From positions 1 through 52,374 of the forward strand of contig CALCZU010000135.1 of assembly GCA_937903155.1 (NCBI GenBank): a stretch of DNA of 52,374 nt. Direction: 5' to 3'. Shown here in pieces: positions 42,582 to 51,726 of this stretch. Under the pieces are notes generated by a model. It was not told where the DNA came from and made no database searches. It saw only the letters and a list, made by a program, of their open reading frames with translations. Every line of letters begins with the position of its first letter. The first letter of the stretch is position 1. This DNA is from an uncultured Bdellovibrionales bacterium (lineage in GTDB: Bacteria; Bdellovibrionota; FAC87; UBA2466). The position numbers and the translations under genes are program-made.

Positions 42582-45029
42582 TTAGCCTCTTAGATCAGCG
42601 TTGAATTTTTCTTTAAGGGCTTGAATGACTTTAGTGCGAATTTCGACAACTTCAGTATCGAGCAGAGTTCTTTCAGGCGATTGCAGTGTTAAATGATACG
42701 CTAAGCTCTTTTTACCCTGAGGGATATTATCGCCTTCATATTGGTCAAAAGGATAGAGATCAACGAGTAGCGGCCCTGCGACGTGCTTCATATTGTCCAT
42801 TAGAGCACTGCTATTGGTATGTTTATCGATCACCAAAGCTAAATCGAGCTCAACGCCTGGGAACTTCGAAAGCGTGCGATACTTCACAACCCCTGCGCGT
42901 TCATATTTTTTAAGCGCTTCGAGATTCAAGGTGAAAAACACAACCGGTTCGATGGTGTCTAAAACACTGCTCTTAATAAAAGGATGAATTTCTCCGACGG
43001 TTCCAATTTCTTTTAAGCCCAATTTAATCGTGGCCGAGCGATTTGGATGAAAAAGCACGGAATTTTGCACAGGCTCAAACGTTGGGAAAACCGAAGTCAT
43101 TTGCCCAATCAAAACTTCAAGGACTCCCTTGGCGGTATAAAAATCGACAGGAGTTTCGCCCCCGCGCCAGCTTTGAGACGTCATATTGCCCGAAAGAAGA
43201 GCTGCGACTTCAGGCGTTTCTTTTACCTTGGTTTCTGAATCCGGATCCGAAACATAAGTCCGCGCGACTTCAAAAATCTTCTGATTCTTCGCTTTACGAT
43301 TTTTATTGTAGCTATAAGTTTCTAAAAGAGACGGCAAAAGGCTCGTTCTTAAAACCTTCATCTCATCACTGAGAGGATTCTGCAGAGGAACGCTTCGCGA
43401 AGAGTCGATTCCATATTTGCGGAACCATTCTTCCGAAATAAAACTGTAGTGAATCGTTTCGTGAAAACCTAAACCACTTAAAATATTTTTCGCTTTTAAT
43501 TCAAATTCGAATTGGCTTTCATCCAATTTATCGTAAGAGGCGACTGAAATCGGAAGGTGCGAAGGAATTTTGTCGTAGCCATTCAAGCGAGCGACTTCTT
43601 CGACCATATCAACTTGCGATTTTAGGTCAGGACGGAAAGAAGGAAGCTTGACGGTCAAAATATTAATCGACTTCTTTGTCGACGTAATTCCAATCGTTTC
43701 CAAAAGTTCTGCGGCCGATTCTGTGGTCATACTCTTATGCCCAATCAGCTTTCGGATTTCACGCATATCGACAGAAATCGTTTCTTCTTTAATGCCATCT
43801 TCGCGCGTGTCAATCGGTGGATGATAAACATTCGCATTAATCATATCGCGAATAAGAGAAGCCGCACGCTCAGAAGCGAGTGCCACTCCGACTAAATCGA
43901 TACCTTTTTCAAACCGTTTCGAAGCATCACTTGTCAGTCCCAATCGTTTCGCAGTTTTGCGAATCTGAGTCGGTAAAAAGGCAGCACTTTCGAGTAAAAT
44001 GGAAGTCGTGTCGGCTGTCACTTGCGAATCTTGTCCGCCCATGATGCCTGCAAGCGCAATCGGCTTATCGCCATTCCAAATTAAAATATCTCCTGGAATC
44101 AACGTGACCGTTTGTCCGTTTAGAAGCGTAAATTCCATTTCGGATGTGCAAGGAGCGACGCGCACCACACCCGACGATATTTTCTTCAAGTCAAAAGCAT
44201 GTAAAGGCTGTCCACACTCAAACATCACAAAATTGGTGACATCGACGATATTATTAATGGGCTTTAAACCAATCGCTTCAATGCGTTGTTTAATCCACTC
44301 TGGACTCTCAGCGACTTTCATCGCGTCGATCACTCGAGCGACGTAGCGAGGACAAAGTCTTTGATCTTCGACTTCGACTTTTAAAATAGAAGAAGTTCTA
44401 TGAGGCGTGACTCTGAACTTCGCGACTTTCGGATCGCGCATCTTCGTTTTGATGAGCGGACAGATTTCACGCGCAAGCCCAGTCACACTGAGACAATCAC
44501 CCCGATTAGGAGTCAGTTCAAATTCTAAAACTTGATCATCCGATCCGCCGCCCAAAAGCGCGGAGAGGGGCTGCCCCGGGTGGCTATTATGTTTTGGAAG
44601 CTGCAAAATTCCTTCGGATTCATCCGAAATTCCGAGCTCCTTCGCAGAACAAATCATCCCCGAGGATTCAACGCCCCGAATTTTCGAAATCTTAATATCG
44701 AGATTTACGGCAGGTAAATGCGCGCCAGGAAGAGCAATCGGCACAATATCGCCGACAGAAATATTTTTCGCTCCACAAACGATTTGTCGCTTTGGAGCAT
44801 TCGGACCTTCTTCAGTCACGACTTGAGTGACTTGCAATTTATCTGCATCCGGATGCTTTTCGATTTGTTCAATGCGTCCAACCACAATGTTTTCGTATTT
44901 AACGTGAGGTTTTCGGATCGCCGAAACATGAATCCCACGCATCGTCAGTTGATCCGCTAACTCTTTTGTGTCGATTTTAATGTCAGATTTTTGAAGATAG
45001 TCCCGTAACCAATGCATCGATAATAACAT
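42582..45029 (-). CDS. pheT: phenylalanine-tRNA ligase beta subunit
   Basis: This is the 815-residue beta chain of the (alpha-beta)2 PheRS, which charges tRNA-Phe in the cytoplasm. The N-terminal EMAP-like tRNA-binding domain (about 40-150, with IVVGRIEQIEKHPDADKL), the B3/B4 editing domain, the B5 domain and a C-terminal anticodon-binding FDX-ACB domain (YRTLSKFPGVELDLALVID) are all present. The ATG overlaps the pheS stop as TAATG. It is followed by the sigma-like cluster with a 32-base gap. Confidence 0.96.
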   Translation of the reverse strand: MLLSMHWLRDYLQKSDIKIDTKELADQLTMRGIHVSAIRKPHVKYENIVVGRIEQIEKHPDADKLQVTQVVTEEGPNAPKRQIVCGAKNISVGDIVPIALPGAHLPAVNLDIKISKIRGVESSGMICSAKELGISDESEGILQLPKHNSHPGQPLSALLGGGSDDQVLEFELTPNRGDCLSVTGLAREICPLIKTKMRDPKVAKFRVTPHRTSSILKVEVEDQRLCPRYVARVIDAMKVAESPEWIKQRIEAIGLKPINNIVDVTNFVMFECGQPLHAFDLKKISSGVVRVAPCTSEMEFTLLNGQTVTLIPGDILIWNGDKPIALAGIMGGQDSQVTADTTSILLESAAFLPTQIRKTAKRLGLTSDASKRFEKGIDLVGVALASERAASLIRDMINANVYHPPIDTREDGIKEETISVDMREIRKLIGHKSMTTESAAELLETIGITSTKKSINILTVKLPSFRPDLKSQVDMVEEVARLNGYDKIPSHLPISVASYDKLDESQFEFELKAKNILSGLGFHETIHYSFISEEWFRKYGIDSSRSVPLQNPLSDEMKVLRTSLLPSLLETYSYNKNRKAKNQKIFEVARTYVSDPDSETKVKETPEVAALLSGNMTSQSWRGGETPVDFYTAKGVLEVLIGQMTSVFPTFEPVQNSVLFHPNRSATIKLGLKEIGTVGEIHPFIKSSVLDTIEPVVFFTLNLEALKKYERAGVVKYRTLSKFPGVELDLALVIDKHTNSSALMDNMKHVAGPLLVDLYPFDQYEGDNIPQGKKSLAYHLTLQSPERTLLDTEVVEIRTKVIQALKEKFNADLRG

Positions 45030-46054
45030 TAGAATTGCTCCAGCATTCTTAAATCGTTTTCGAAGAAGGAGCGCAGATCATCAATGCCATATTTCAACAT
45101 CGCAATGCGCTCGATACCCATTCCGAATGCAAATCCGCTGTATTTATCGGGGTCATATCCTACCGATTTAAAAACATTCGGATGAACCATTCCCGAACCA
45201 CCGATTTCGAGCCAGCCCGTACCTTTGCAAAGACGGCAATCTTCGCCCTGTCCTTTGCAACCAATGCATGCCATATCGACTTCTGCCGAAGGTTCTGTAA
45301 ACGGGAAGAAACTCGGTCTAAACCGCAATTTTCTCTCTCCAAAAAGTTCTTTTACCATGTACTGCAAAACCCCTTTAAGGTCTGCGAGTGAAAGGTGCTC
45401 GTCGACCATCAGTCCTTCGACTTGATGGAACATCGGAGTATGAGTGATGTCATAGTCCGAGCGATAAACTTTTCCAGGAGCAATCACTTGAATCGGAGGA
45501 TTCTTCGATTTCATCGTCCGAATTTGGACGGGAGAGGTGTGCGATCGCAAAAGCGATGGAGCACGAATATAAAACGTATCTTGAAGATCGCGCGCAGGAT
45601 GATCTTCGGGCGTATTTAAAGCTTCGAAATTGTAATATTCGAGTTCAACTTCAGGCCCACTGGCCACTGAGAAGCCGATTTTCCGGAAGGTCTTAATGAT
45701 TTCTTCCATCACTCGAGTGACGGGATGGAGCGAACCCTTTTGAACCGAAAACAGACCGGGCAAGGTTAAATCGATTTTAGAAGAACCCGAAAGTTCCTTT
45801 TCGATTTCTTTACGGTCGAGTTCGGATTGTTTTAATCCCAACTCTTTCTCAAATTCTTGTTTGATTTGATTGAGCCGCGCACCCATTTCACGACGTTTGT
45901 CGGCTTCGAGATCTTTTAGGGAATGCAGAAGGGCAGTAATAACTCCCTTTTTCCCGACATAGTGAACACGAAGTTTCTCCAACTCATCCCGAGAGGGACA
46001 GTTGACGATTTGGGTCCGAGCTTCTTGTTTGATTCGATCTAAGTTTTCTATCAT
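45029..46054 (-). CDS. pheS: phenylalanine-tRNA ligase alpha subunit
   Basis: The 341-residue catalytic subunit has an N-terminal coiled coil and a class II core with motif 2 around FHQVEGLMVDE (209-219) and motif 3 GMGIERIAMLKYG (311-323). It has a four-cysteine insertion (263, 266, 273 and 276) before TGWLEIGGSGMVHPNV that looks like a small zinc ribbon; this variant occurs in several other bacterial PheS lineages. Its start overlaps the rplT stop by four bases and its stop overlaps the pheT start. Confidence 0.96.
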   Translation of the reverse strand: MIENLDRIKQEARTQIVNCPSRDELEKLRVHYVGKKGVITALLHSLKDLEADKRREMGARLNQIKQEFEKELGLKQSELDRKEIEKELSGSSKIDLTLPGLFSVQKGSLHPVTRVMEEIIKTFRKIGFSVASGPEVELEYYNFEALNTPEDHPARDLQDTFYIRAPSLLRSHTSPVQIRTMKSKNPPIQVIAPGKVYRSDYDITHTPMFHQVEGLMVDEHLSLADLKGVLQYMVKELFGERKLRFRPSFFPFTEPSAEVDMACIGCKGQGEDCRLCKGTGWLEIGGSGMVHPNVFKSVGYDPDKYSGFAFGMGIERIAMLKYGIDDLRSFFENDLRMLEQF

Positions 46055-46407
46055 GCTGCTTGTGGCCGTACGAGCGCCACAAGCTGAGTGAAATGATCCG
46101 GGTTTCTAATGGCAATTTCTGCAAGAACCTTACGGTCGAGTTCGATATTTGCCTTTTTGAGACCTGAAATAAATCTTGAATAGCTCAGACTGTGGAGCCG
46201 ACATGCGGCGTTGATCCTGATTTGCCAAAGATAACGCATTTCACGCTTAAGAGCTTTGCGATCGCGGTAGGCATAGCGATCAGCTCTGTTCACGTATTCG
46301 CGCGCTACCTTGACTGTTTTGCGTGCGCTACCATAAAAACCTTCGGCTCGATCTAATAATTTTTTTCTTTTATTGCGTCCTGCGGGACCACGTTTCACTC
46401 TAGGCAT
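46051..46407 (-). CDS. rplT: 50S ribosomal protein L20
   Basis: The 118-residue basic protein starts MPRVKRGPAGRNKRKKLL and contains YAYRDRKALKREMRYLWQIRINAACR, typical of L20. It binds 23S rRNA early in 50S assembly and in many bacteria represses its own operon by binding the mRNA. It follows rpmI by 60 bases and overlaps pheS by four bases. Confidence 0.97.
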   Translation of the reverse strand: MPRVKRGPAGRNKRKKLLDRAEGFYGSARKTVKVAREYVNRADRYAYRDRKALKREMRYLWQIRINAACRLHSLSYSRFISGLKKANIELDRKVLAEIAIRNPDHFTQLVALVRPQAA

Positions 46408-46467
46408 AACAACTTCCTATATTAACAGTTCTAAAATACTTCAGTACGACAGAGTCGAGCCAAACTA

Positions 46468-46662
46468 TCAAACCAACAACATTCTTTTAACCTGACGGAG
46501 ATCAGATTCGTGAATCATCACTTGTTTGCGAAGTGCACGACCTTTTTTTCCGGATTTGTGTTCGAGGTGATGTCGATGAAAAGCTTTTGATCGTTTGATA
46601 CGTCCTGATCCCATGAGGATGAACCTTTTTTTGGCACCAGATTTTGTTTTCATCTTCGGCAT
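46468..46662 (-). CDS. rpmI: 50S ribosomal protein L35
   Basis: This is a 64-residue basic protein with the L35 pattern MPKMKTKSGAKKRF, HLEHKSGKKGRALRK and VKRMLLV. It is a structural component of the large subunit. It lies 46 bases after infC and 60 bases before rplT in the standard IF3-L35-L20 order. In many bacteria L20 represses translation of this unit from a site in the leader; I cannot define such a site here from sequence alone. Confidence 0.97.
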   Translation of the reverse strand: MPKMKTKSGAKKRFILMGSGRIKRSKAFHRHHLEHKSGKKGRALRKQVMIHESDLRQVKRMLLV

Positions 46663-46708
46663 AACGCTTAACTACCTTCCAACTACAAATCTAAAATTTT
46701 TTCTATGG

Positions 46709-47377
46709 CTATTCCGCTTTCACTGCTGGCTTAGTAGCTGCTGCAGGAGTTTGCGGTTTATTCGCAGGAGCGGCGGCTGGCTTTGGCTGCGCCTTCTTTC
46801 CTGGTTTTGCCACGGGCCCAAATAACATGGACAGAGCCTTCCCTTCCATCTTTGGAGCCTGCTCAACAATACCGCAATTACCAACCATGTCAATGATCTG
46901 CTTAATCAATTCATGGCCTAATTGCGCATGGCTGGCCTCTCTTCCGCGGAAACGGATCGTGACTCGCACTTTGTCGCCTTCTTCTAAGAAGTCTTTAATG
47001 TGCTTCACTTTAAAATCGATATCGTGCGTATCTGTTTGAGGACGGAATTGAATCTCTTTAATAACAGTAACTACTTGATTTTTCTTAGCTTGTTTCTGTT
47101 TTTTCTTGAGCTCGTACTTGTATTTTCCGTAGTCTAAAATTTTGCAAACGGGAGGATTTGCCGTGGGCGAAACTTCGCATAAATCCAGACCGGCTTGTTG
47201 CGACAGTTCTAAGGCTCTCCGGGTGTCCATAACTCCGAGCTGCTCACCGGCTGCTCCAATGACGCGAACTTCGCGCGCACGGATGCGATGATTGATACGG
47301 ATATTGTCTGATGATGATGAACCTGAGCCGCGATTATTACTGTTGGGTGGTGGGCCACCGAATGGTCTTTGATTAAT
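46709..47377 (-). CDS. infC: translation initiation factor IF-3, with ATT start
   Basis: IF3 binds the 30S subunit and enforces correct initiator tRNA and start-codon choice. The usual IF3 N-terminal domain (NIRINHRIRAREVRVIGAAGEQLGV) lies upstream of the first ATG in this frame (47230), so the gene must start earlier. GGAGG (47386-47390) is eight bases before ATT at 47375-47377, giving a 222-residue protein with a 24-residue Gly/Pro/Ser/Asn leader. An ATT start is a known feature of infC and allows IF3 to repress itself. The C-terminus has an unusual Lys/Pro/Ala-rich tail (about 185-222). It overlaps the thrS stop by five bases. Confidence 0.93.
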   Translation of the reverse strand: MNQRPFGGPPPNSNNRGSGSSSSDNIRINHRIRAREVRVIGAAGEQLGVMDTRRALELSQQAGLDLCEVSPTANPPVCKILDYGKYKYELKKKQKQAKKNQVVTVIKEIQFRPQTDTHDIDFKVKHIKDFLEEGDKVRVTIRFRGREASHAQLGHELIKQIIDMVGNCGIVEQAPKMEGKALSMLFGPVAKPGKKAQPKPAAAPANKPQTPAAATKPAVKAE

Positions 47378-49298
47378 GGTTTATTCCTCCGGTTAACAAC
47401 AAGGGCTTTAAAAATTCTTTAAATGCCTCATGTGTCAGATTGTTGATGTTTTCCCCGTTGTTCTTTCGGACAGAAATGGTTTTTGTTTCCATTTCTTTTG
47501 CGCCCAAAACGATCATCAGGGGAATCTTTTGAAGTTGGGCTTCACGAATCTTGTAGCCTAACTTTTCATTTCTTAAATCGAGTTCTGATCTCAAGCCGAG
47601 TTGCAAGAGTAGCTCGTGAATTTCTTTTGAATAGTTTGCTTGATCATCCATGACGTTGATGATTTTGGCTTGAACAGGGGCGATCCAAAAGGGAAAGTGC
47701 CCTGCGTGGTGTTCAATTAAAATTCCGATGAAACGCTCGAGACTTCCTAGAATGGCTCGGTGGATCATAACGGGACGAACCGCTTTGCTTTGGTTGTCGG
47801 TGTATTCGAGTTGGAATCTTTCGGGTAAATTCGGATCGAGTTGAATCGTTCCGCATTGCCAGAATCTTCCGATGGCATCTTTAATATGAAATTCGATTTT
47901 AGGTCCGTAAAAAGCGCCTTCTTTGGGAAGGATTTCAAACTTCTTACCGGCGGCGGTTAAACTGTCGGCGAGTGTTTTTTCGGCTTTGTCCCATGCTTCA
48001 GGAGTGCCGAGATATTCGTCTGGGCGAGTCGCGAGTTTTACGACGACATCGTTAAATCCAAACATTTCGTAAATTTTGAAATTGAGTTCGATAGACGCAA
48101 CCACTTCGGGTTGGATCTGATCTTCCATGCAGAAAATATGGCCGTCGTCTTGGCTAAAAGCGCGCGTCCTTAAAATTCCGTGAGTCACGCCGCCTTTTTC
48201 GTTGCGATGCAGTTTGGAATATTCTGCATACCGAATCGGTAAGTCGCGGTACGAATGTTTTGTCGACTTAAACAGAGAGCAATGGCCCGGGCAATTCATG
48301 GGCTTTAATCCCAGACCTTTTTGTTCTTCTTGCTCGAACAAAAACATATTGTCTTTGTAATGAGGCAAGTGACCGCTGGTCGTCCAAAGATCCGAATTCA
48401 TGAGTTGCGGGCAGATCACTTCTTGGAAACCCAAAGTTTTCGTCTGCGCGCGCATGAAGTCGACGAGGTGATTAAAAAGCCACGCGCCTTTGGGAAGATA
48501 AAACGGCATTGCCGGTGAAATGGGCAGGAAAGTAAAGAGCTCGAGCTCGGGACCGAGTTTGCGGTGATCGCGCTTTTTCGCTTCTTCGAGTCGGTGAATG
48601 TATTCATCTAATTCTTTTTGAGTCGCCCAGGCGGTTCCGTAAACTCGTTGGAGCATCTTATTGTTTTCGTCGCCTCTCCAATAAGCGCCTGCGACGGAAA
48701 GAAGCTTAAATTTTCCAAGGCGAGCTAAATTGGGAACGTGAGGGCCCCGACAAAGATCGATAAAATCGCCTTGTCCGTAGGCACTGACGGGTTCATTTAA
48801 AGGAAAACTTTCAATTAATGCGGCTTTATAGTTTTCGTTTAAATTCTTAAAAAACTGAATCGCTTCGGAGCGGGGAATTTCTTTGCGATGCACGTCGAGC
48901 TTACGGCCGGCGATTTCTTCCATCTTCTTTTGGATTTTTGGCAGGTCTTCTAAGGTTAAAGTGACCGGACAATCCATGTCGTAAAAGAAACCGTCTTCAA
49001 TGACAGGGCCGATGGTCAGTTGGGTGCCAGGATAAAGTTCCTTCATGGCTTGCGCGAGCAAGTGGGCCGTTGAGTGTCTTAAAACTTCGAGTCCATCTTT
49101 GGATTCTCGAGTGATAATCGAGATTTGTGCATCTTTTTCGATGACCTTAGTGACATCGACGAGCTCGCCGTCGACCTTTGCTGCAATCGCGGCCTCGCCT
49201 AAGCGTTTGCCAATGTCGGTTGCGATTTGCAAAGGCGTAGTCTTGCCTTCGTAGGTTCTCTTTGACCCATCCGGCAACGTGATCGAAATCGCGCTCAT
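47373..49298 (-). CDS. thrS: threonine-tRNA ligase
   Basis: The 641-residue class II enzyme charges tRNA-Thr. It has an N-terminal TGS domain (about 1-62), the editing domain with HSTAHLLAQAMKELYPG, the catalytic core with the zinc-binding MNCPGHC, motif 2 HGILRTRAFSQDDGHIFC and motif 3 around HRAILGSLERFIGILIEH, and a C-terminal anticodon-binding domain. The length is normal. Its last codons (GGINH) and stop overlap the infC ribosome binding site and start, so translation of the two is coupled. No T-box leader is visible upstream; the gap to the kinase gene is 142 bases. Confidence 0.96.
   Translation of the reverse strand: MSAISITLPDGSKRTYEGKTTPLQIATDIGKRLGEAAIAAKVDGELVDVTKVIEKDAQISIITRESKDGLEVLRHSTAHLLAQAMKELYPGTQLTIGPVIEDGFFYDMDCPVTLTLEDLPKIQKKMEEIAGRKLDVHRKEIPRSEAIQFFKNLNENYKAALIESFPLNEPVSAYGQGDFIDLCRGPHVPNLARLGKFKLLSVAGAYWRGDENNKMLQRVYGTAWATQKELDEYIHRLEEAKKRDHRKLGPELELFTFLPISPAMPFYLPKGAWLFNHLVDFMRAQTKTLGFQEVICPQLMNSDLWTTSGHLPHYKDNMFLFEQEEQKGLGLKPMNCPGHCSLFKSTKHSYRDLPIRYAEYSKLHRNEKGGVTHGILRTRAFSQDDGHIFCMEDQIQPEVVASIELNFKIYEMFGFNDVVVKLATRPDEYLGTPEAWDKAEKTLADSLTAAGKKFEILPKEGAFYGPKIEFHIKDAIGRFWQCGTIQLDPNLPERFQLEYTDNQSKAVRPVMIHRAILGSLERFIGILIEHHAGHFPFWIAPVQAKIINVMDDQANYSKEIHELLLQLGLRSELDLRNEKLGYKIREAQLQKIPLMIVLGAKEMETKTISVRKNNGENINNLTHEAFKEFLKPLLLTGGINH
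47375..47390 (-). promoter_or_regulatory. infC ribosome binding site and ATT initiation codon
   Basis: On the minus strand GGAGG (47390-47386) is followed eight bases later by ATT (47377-47375). No ATG, GTG or TTG is suitably placed for the full IF3 N-terminus. Initiation at ATT is discriminated against by IF3 itself, giving negative autoregulation. The element lies entirely within the last codons of thrS. Confidence 0.85.
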
Positions 49299-49440
49299 GA
49301 AAGTAAAAACCTAGAGGGATTCATCATATCGTGAAAAATGGGGGGCTAAAACGGAATTGAAAAATCATTCTCCATAAACATACTCCTCAAACTGATGAAA
49401 AATCAAGGATATTTGAGGAAGGAGGTCCCTTGAAGTGGAG

Positions 49441-51726
49441 CTAGGCGCTGATCCACGGCGGTCGTTTATCGAAAACCCCTGAAAGCCAAGGAAACTCTGA
49501 GACGTCAATTTGGTCTTCTCCCGTGACCAACGAGATGGTTTGAAAACCATAGTCGTAAATCACTTTGGCGACGTCTTCCCCTTTCACTCCATCACCCAGA
49601 TTGCGATCGATAAAGATTTTCGCGGAGCGGGGGATGCGGTCCATTTGTGCAATGAACTGGTCTGCGCTTGAAAACACTTTGAGCGGCACGACCCTTTTTT
49701 CCGCGTGGAGATTCCAGGTCATTCCGACCAATGGGTCATCATCGATAAGCACTGTGAGATCGGAAGCGACCGTGGGAATTAGAAATAAGGGAACATGCGC
49801 CGCGACACTCTTGGGTAAAAGCTTTAAGTGATTGCGGGTGCAGTACTCCACAATGTTTTTATCTTCGAAACGGCTTGTCACAAGAACCGATGGATAGCGT
49901 CGGCCAATTTTTTCGATTAGACCGATTCCGTTTAATTCCTCGTTCATAAATTCGTAATCGACTAAGAAAACTAAATCCATGTCGGAGGGAGCGGTGCTTA
50001 ACCACGCTAAGACTTCAGTGGGTCCTGAGAAATGTCGGATGGCAATCCCTCCTTTTGAGATTTTGAGTTTCTCGAATCGGGACTGCCAGACGTGGTGAAT
50101 GGACGCATCGTCGTCCACGACTATAAGCGTGGTGCCTTCTGAAAGTGGAAGATTCGGTAAGAACCAGATAGGAGATTCGTGTAACGGAATAGATAGAGTT
50201 ACGGTCGTTCCATTTTCGGAAGACAGCTTCAAAGAACCGCCCCAAGAGCGAACGGCATTTTTTGCGTGCATGAGACCAATGCCATTGCCTTCAGGCTTTT
50301 TGTAACTGAACGAATTGGTGTCGAACGCTTCTAAAATATCTCTCGGAATTCCGATGCCGTTGTCTTTGATTTCAATCAACGCTGAATTGGCTTGCGAAGA
50401 CACGACGACTTTTACATAACCCTCACTTTCGCCGATGGCTTCGACGGAATTATTAATCAGATTCGAAAGAACGCGCTTAAATTCGAAGGATGAGACATTG
50501 CAAAAAAGTCCGTAGGCCGAATGATTGAGTTCAAACTCAATCGTAATTCCAAGATTTTGTCGGTACTGAATTCGTTTTTCGGAAACGATGGATTCTACTA
50601 ACCCGGAAATCAATTCGATCGATAGAACTGGGGGCGCATTCTCGTTTACGATATTTTTGTCGTCCGAATCCAAATTTCTGCTCTGACGAGTGGCGTGGTG
50701 ATCGAGAAGCTGATTTGCAATATCGCTAATACGCGAAACGGCGCTTCGAATAAGGACTCGTTGCGCCTCCGGAAGATGTTGAATGTCATCGGTACACAAG
50801 CTTAGCGCTGTGAGAGGAGAGCGAATGTCATGAGCCACTTGCACTGCCATTTTGGTAACTGAACGAGACAAGTGGAGTTCGCTCGACATTTTCGAAGCTT
50901 GTTGGAAAGTCGAAGTGAGCTTTGTTAAAGATTCGCGAAAGAATTTCGTTTCGAGAGGTTCGTTCGGAGGTGCGGGCTCTTGCCATTCGTAATTGATGAA
51001 GTCTTCGGCGACGGTAGAACCGCCTTTTTCAATCATCATCGGACCTTGAGTTGCAAGTTCTCGCATGTGTTCAGAAATACGTCTGAGGGGTCTCAACTGA
51101 CGTTTTGTAAGAAAAAAAACGACGAGTCCGGTTCCTAAAGTAATCCCACTGCCGACCAAGAGAAGTGCAAATAAAAGAGAAGATAAAGTTTCTTGAATAG
51201 ATTCGAAGACGACGGCCACACGGATGTAACCGCAGGCATCGCCGATACTCGGACGAATAATGGGGATCGAGAAAAGAACAAGCTTTTGTCCTTTTTTCAA
51301 GCGACCCGGATAGCGTTTTGCTAACTCAGCGTCGACGTTAAATTCGATTTCTTCGACATTTTCGCTATGAAAAGCTTCGTTGGGTTCCCAGGGTTCGTTG
51401 CGAAATCCGATGTCGGGTGATTGCAAACCGTTGATTCCGACTTCGATTTTTCCGTCAGGCCCGACGATGTAACTGTAGAGTGTGTTAGGCGTTGAATTCA
51501 GTTTCTTTTGGTGTTCTTCGAGATGAATCCAATTCCCTTGAGTGAAAAAGAATCCCAAAATAAATGAGGTCGATTTGCTAATGGTCTCTTTAACGTCAGT
51601 AATCAAACGGTCTTCAAGCGTCGTTTTTTGATACTTAAAGTAGACCGCAAAAAGAATTGTGCACACGAGCGAACAAGCTATGGCGGAGGAAAGAGCGCTT
51701 CTTAAAACAATACTACGAGGTTTCAT
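49441..51726 (-). CDS. hybrid sensor histidine kinase with two receiver-like domains
   Basis: The 761-residue protein has a membrane helix at about 12-31, a periplasmic sensor at about 35-180, a second helix at about 183-206 and a HAMP-like linker. The kinase core has His299 in VAHDIRSPLTAL, an N-box (NLINNSVEAIG, near 422), DNGIGIP at 455-461 and GNGIGL at 480-485. Two receiver-like domains follow: Asp590 (VDYEF) with Lys639, and Asp707 (FIDRNLGDG) with Lys754. The acidic pockets VVDDD and LIDDD precede them. The start follows GGGAG and overlaps the upstream gene's stop (TAATG). No separate regulator is adjacent; the input signal is unknown. Confidence 0.9.
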   Translation of the reverse strand: MKPRSIVLRSALSSAIACSLVCTILFAVYFKYQKTTLEDRLITDVKETISKSTSFILGFFFTQGNWIHLEEHQKKLNSTPNTLYSYIVGPDGKIEVGINGLQSPDIGFRNEPWEPNEAFHSENVEEIEFNVDAELAKRYPGRLKKGQKLVLFSIPIIRPSIGDACGYIRVAVVFESIQETLSSLLFALLLVGSGITLGTGLVVFFLTKRQLRPLRRISEHMRELATQGPMMIEKGGSTVAEDFINYEWQEPAPPNEPLETKFFRESLTKLTSTFQQASKMSSELHLSRSVTKMAVQVAHDIRSPLTALSLCTDDIQHLPEAQRVLIRSAVSRISDIANQLLDHHATRQSRNLDSDDKNIVNENAPPVLSIELISGLVESIVSEKRIQYRQNLGITIEFELNHSAYGLFCNVSSFEFKRVLSNLINNSVEAIGESEGYVKVVVSSQANSALIEIKDNGIGIPRDILEAFDTNSFSYKKPEGNGIGLMHAKNAVRSWGGSLKLSSENGTTVTLSIPLHESPIWFLPNLPLSEGTTLIVVDDDASIHHVWQSRFEKLKISKGGIAIRHFSGPTEVLAWLSTAPSDMDLVFLVDYEFMNEELNGIGLIEKIGRRYPSVLVTSRFEDKNIVEYCTRNHLKLLPKSVAAHVPLFLIPTVASDLTVLIDDDPLVGMTWNLHAEKRVVPLKVFSSADQFIAQMDRIPRSAKIFIDRNLGDGVKGEDVAKVIYDYGFQTISLVTGEDQIDVSEFPWLSGVFDKRPPWISA

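Noticed and set aside
45215..45270. Four-cysteine insertion in PheS as a novelty
   Set aside because: A CxxC...CxxC ribbon at this point is a known variant of bacterial PheS, so it is noted in the gene entry only.
46709..47230. IF3 starting at the first ATG (47230)
   Set aside because: This would delete the conserved NIRINHRIRAREVRVIG domain that is encoded in frame just upstream behind a good ribosome binding site and an ATT codon.
49405..49440. GGAGG-containing stretch on the plus strand after the kinase stop as a translation start
   Set aside because: The following frame ends within a few codons, so it cannot start a gene.
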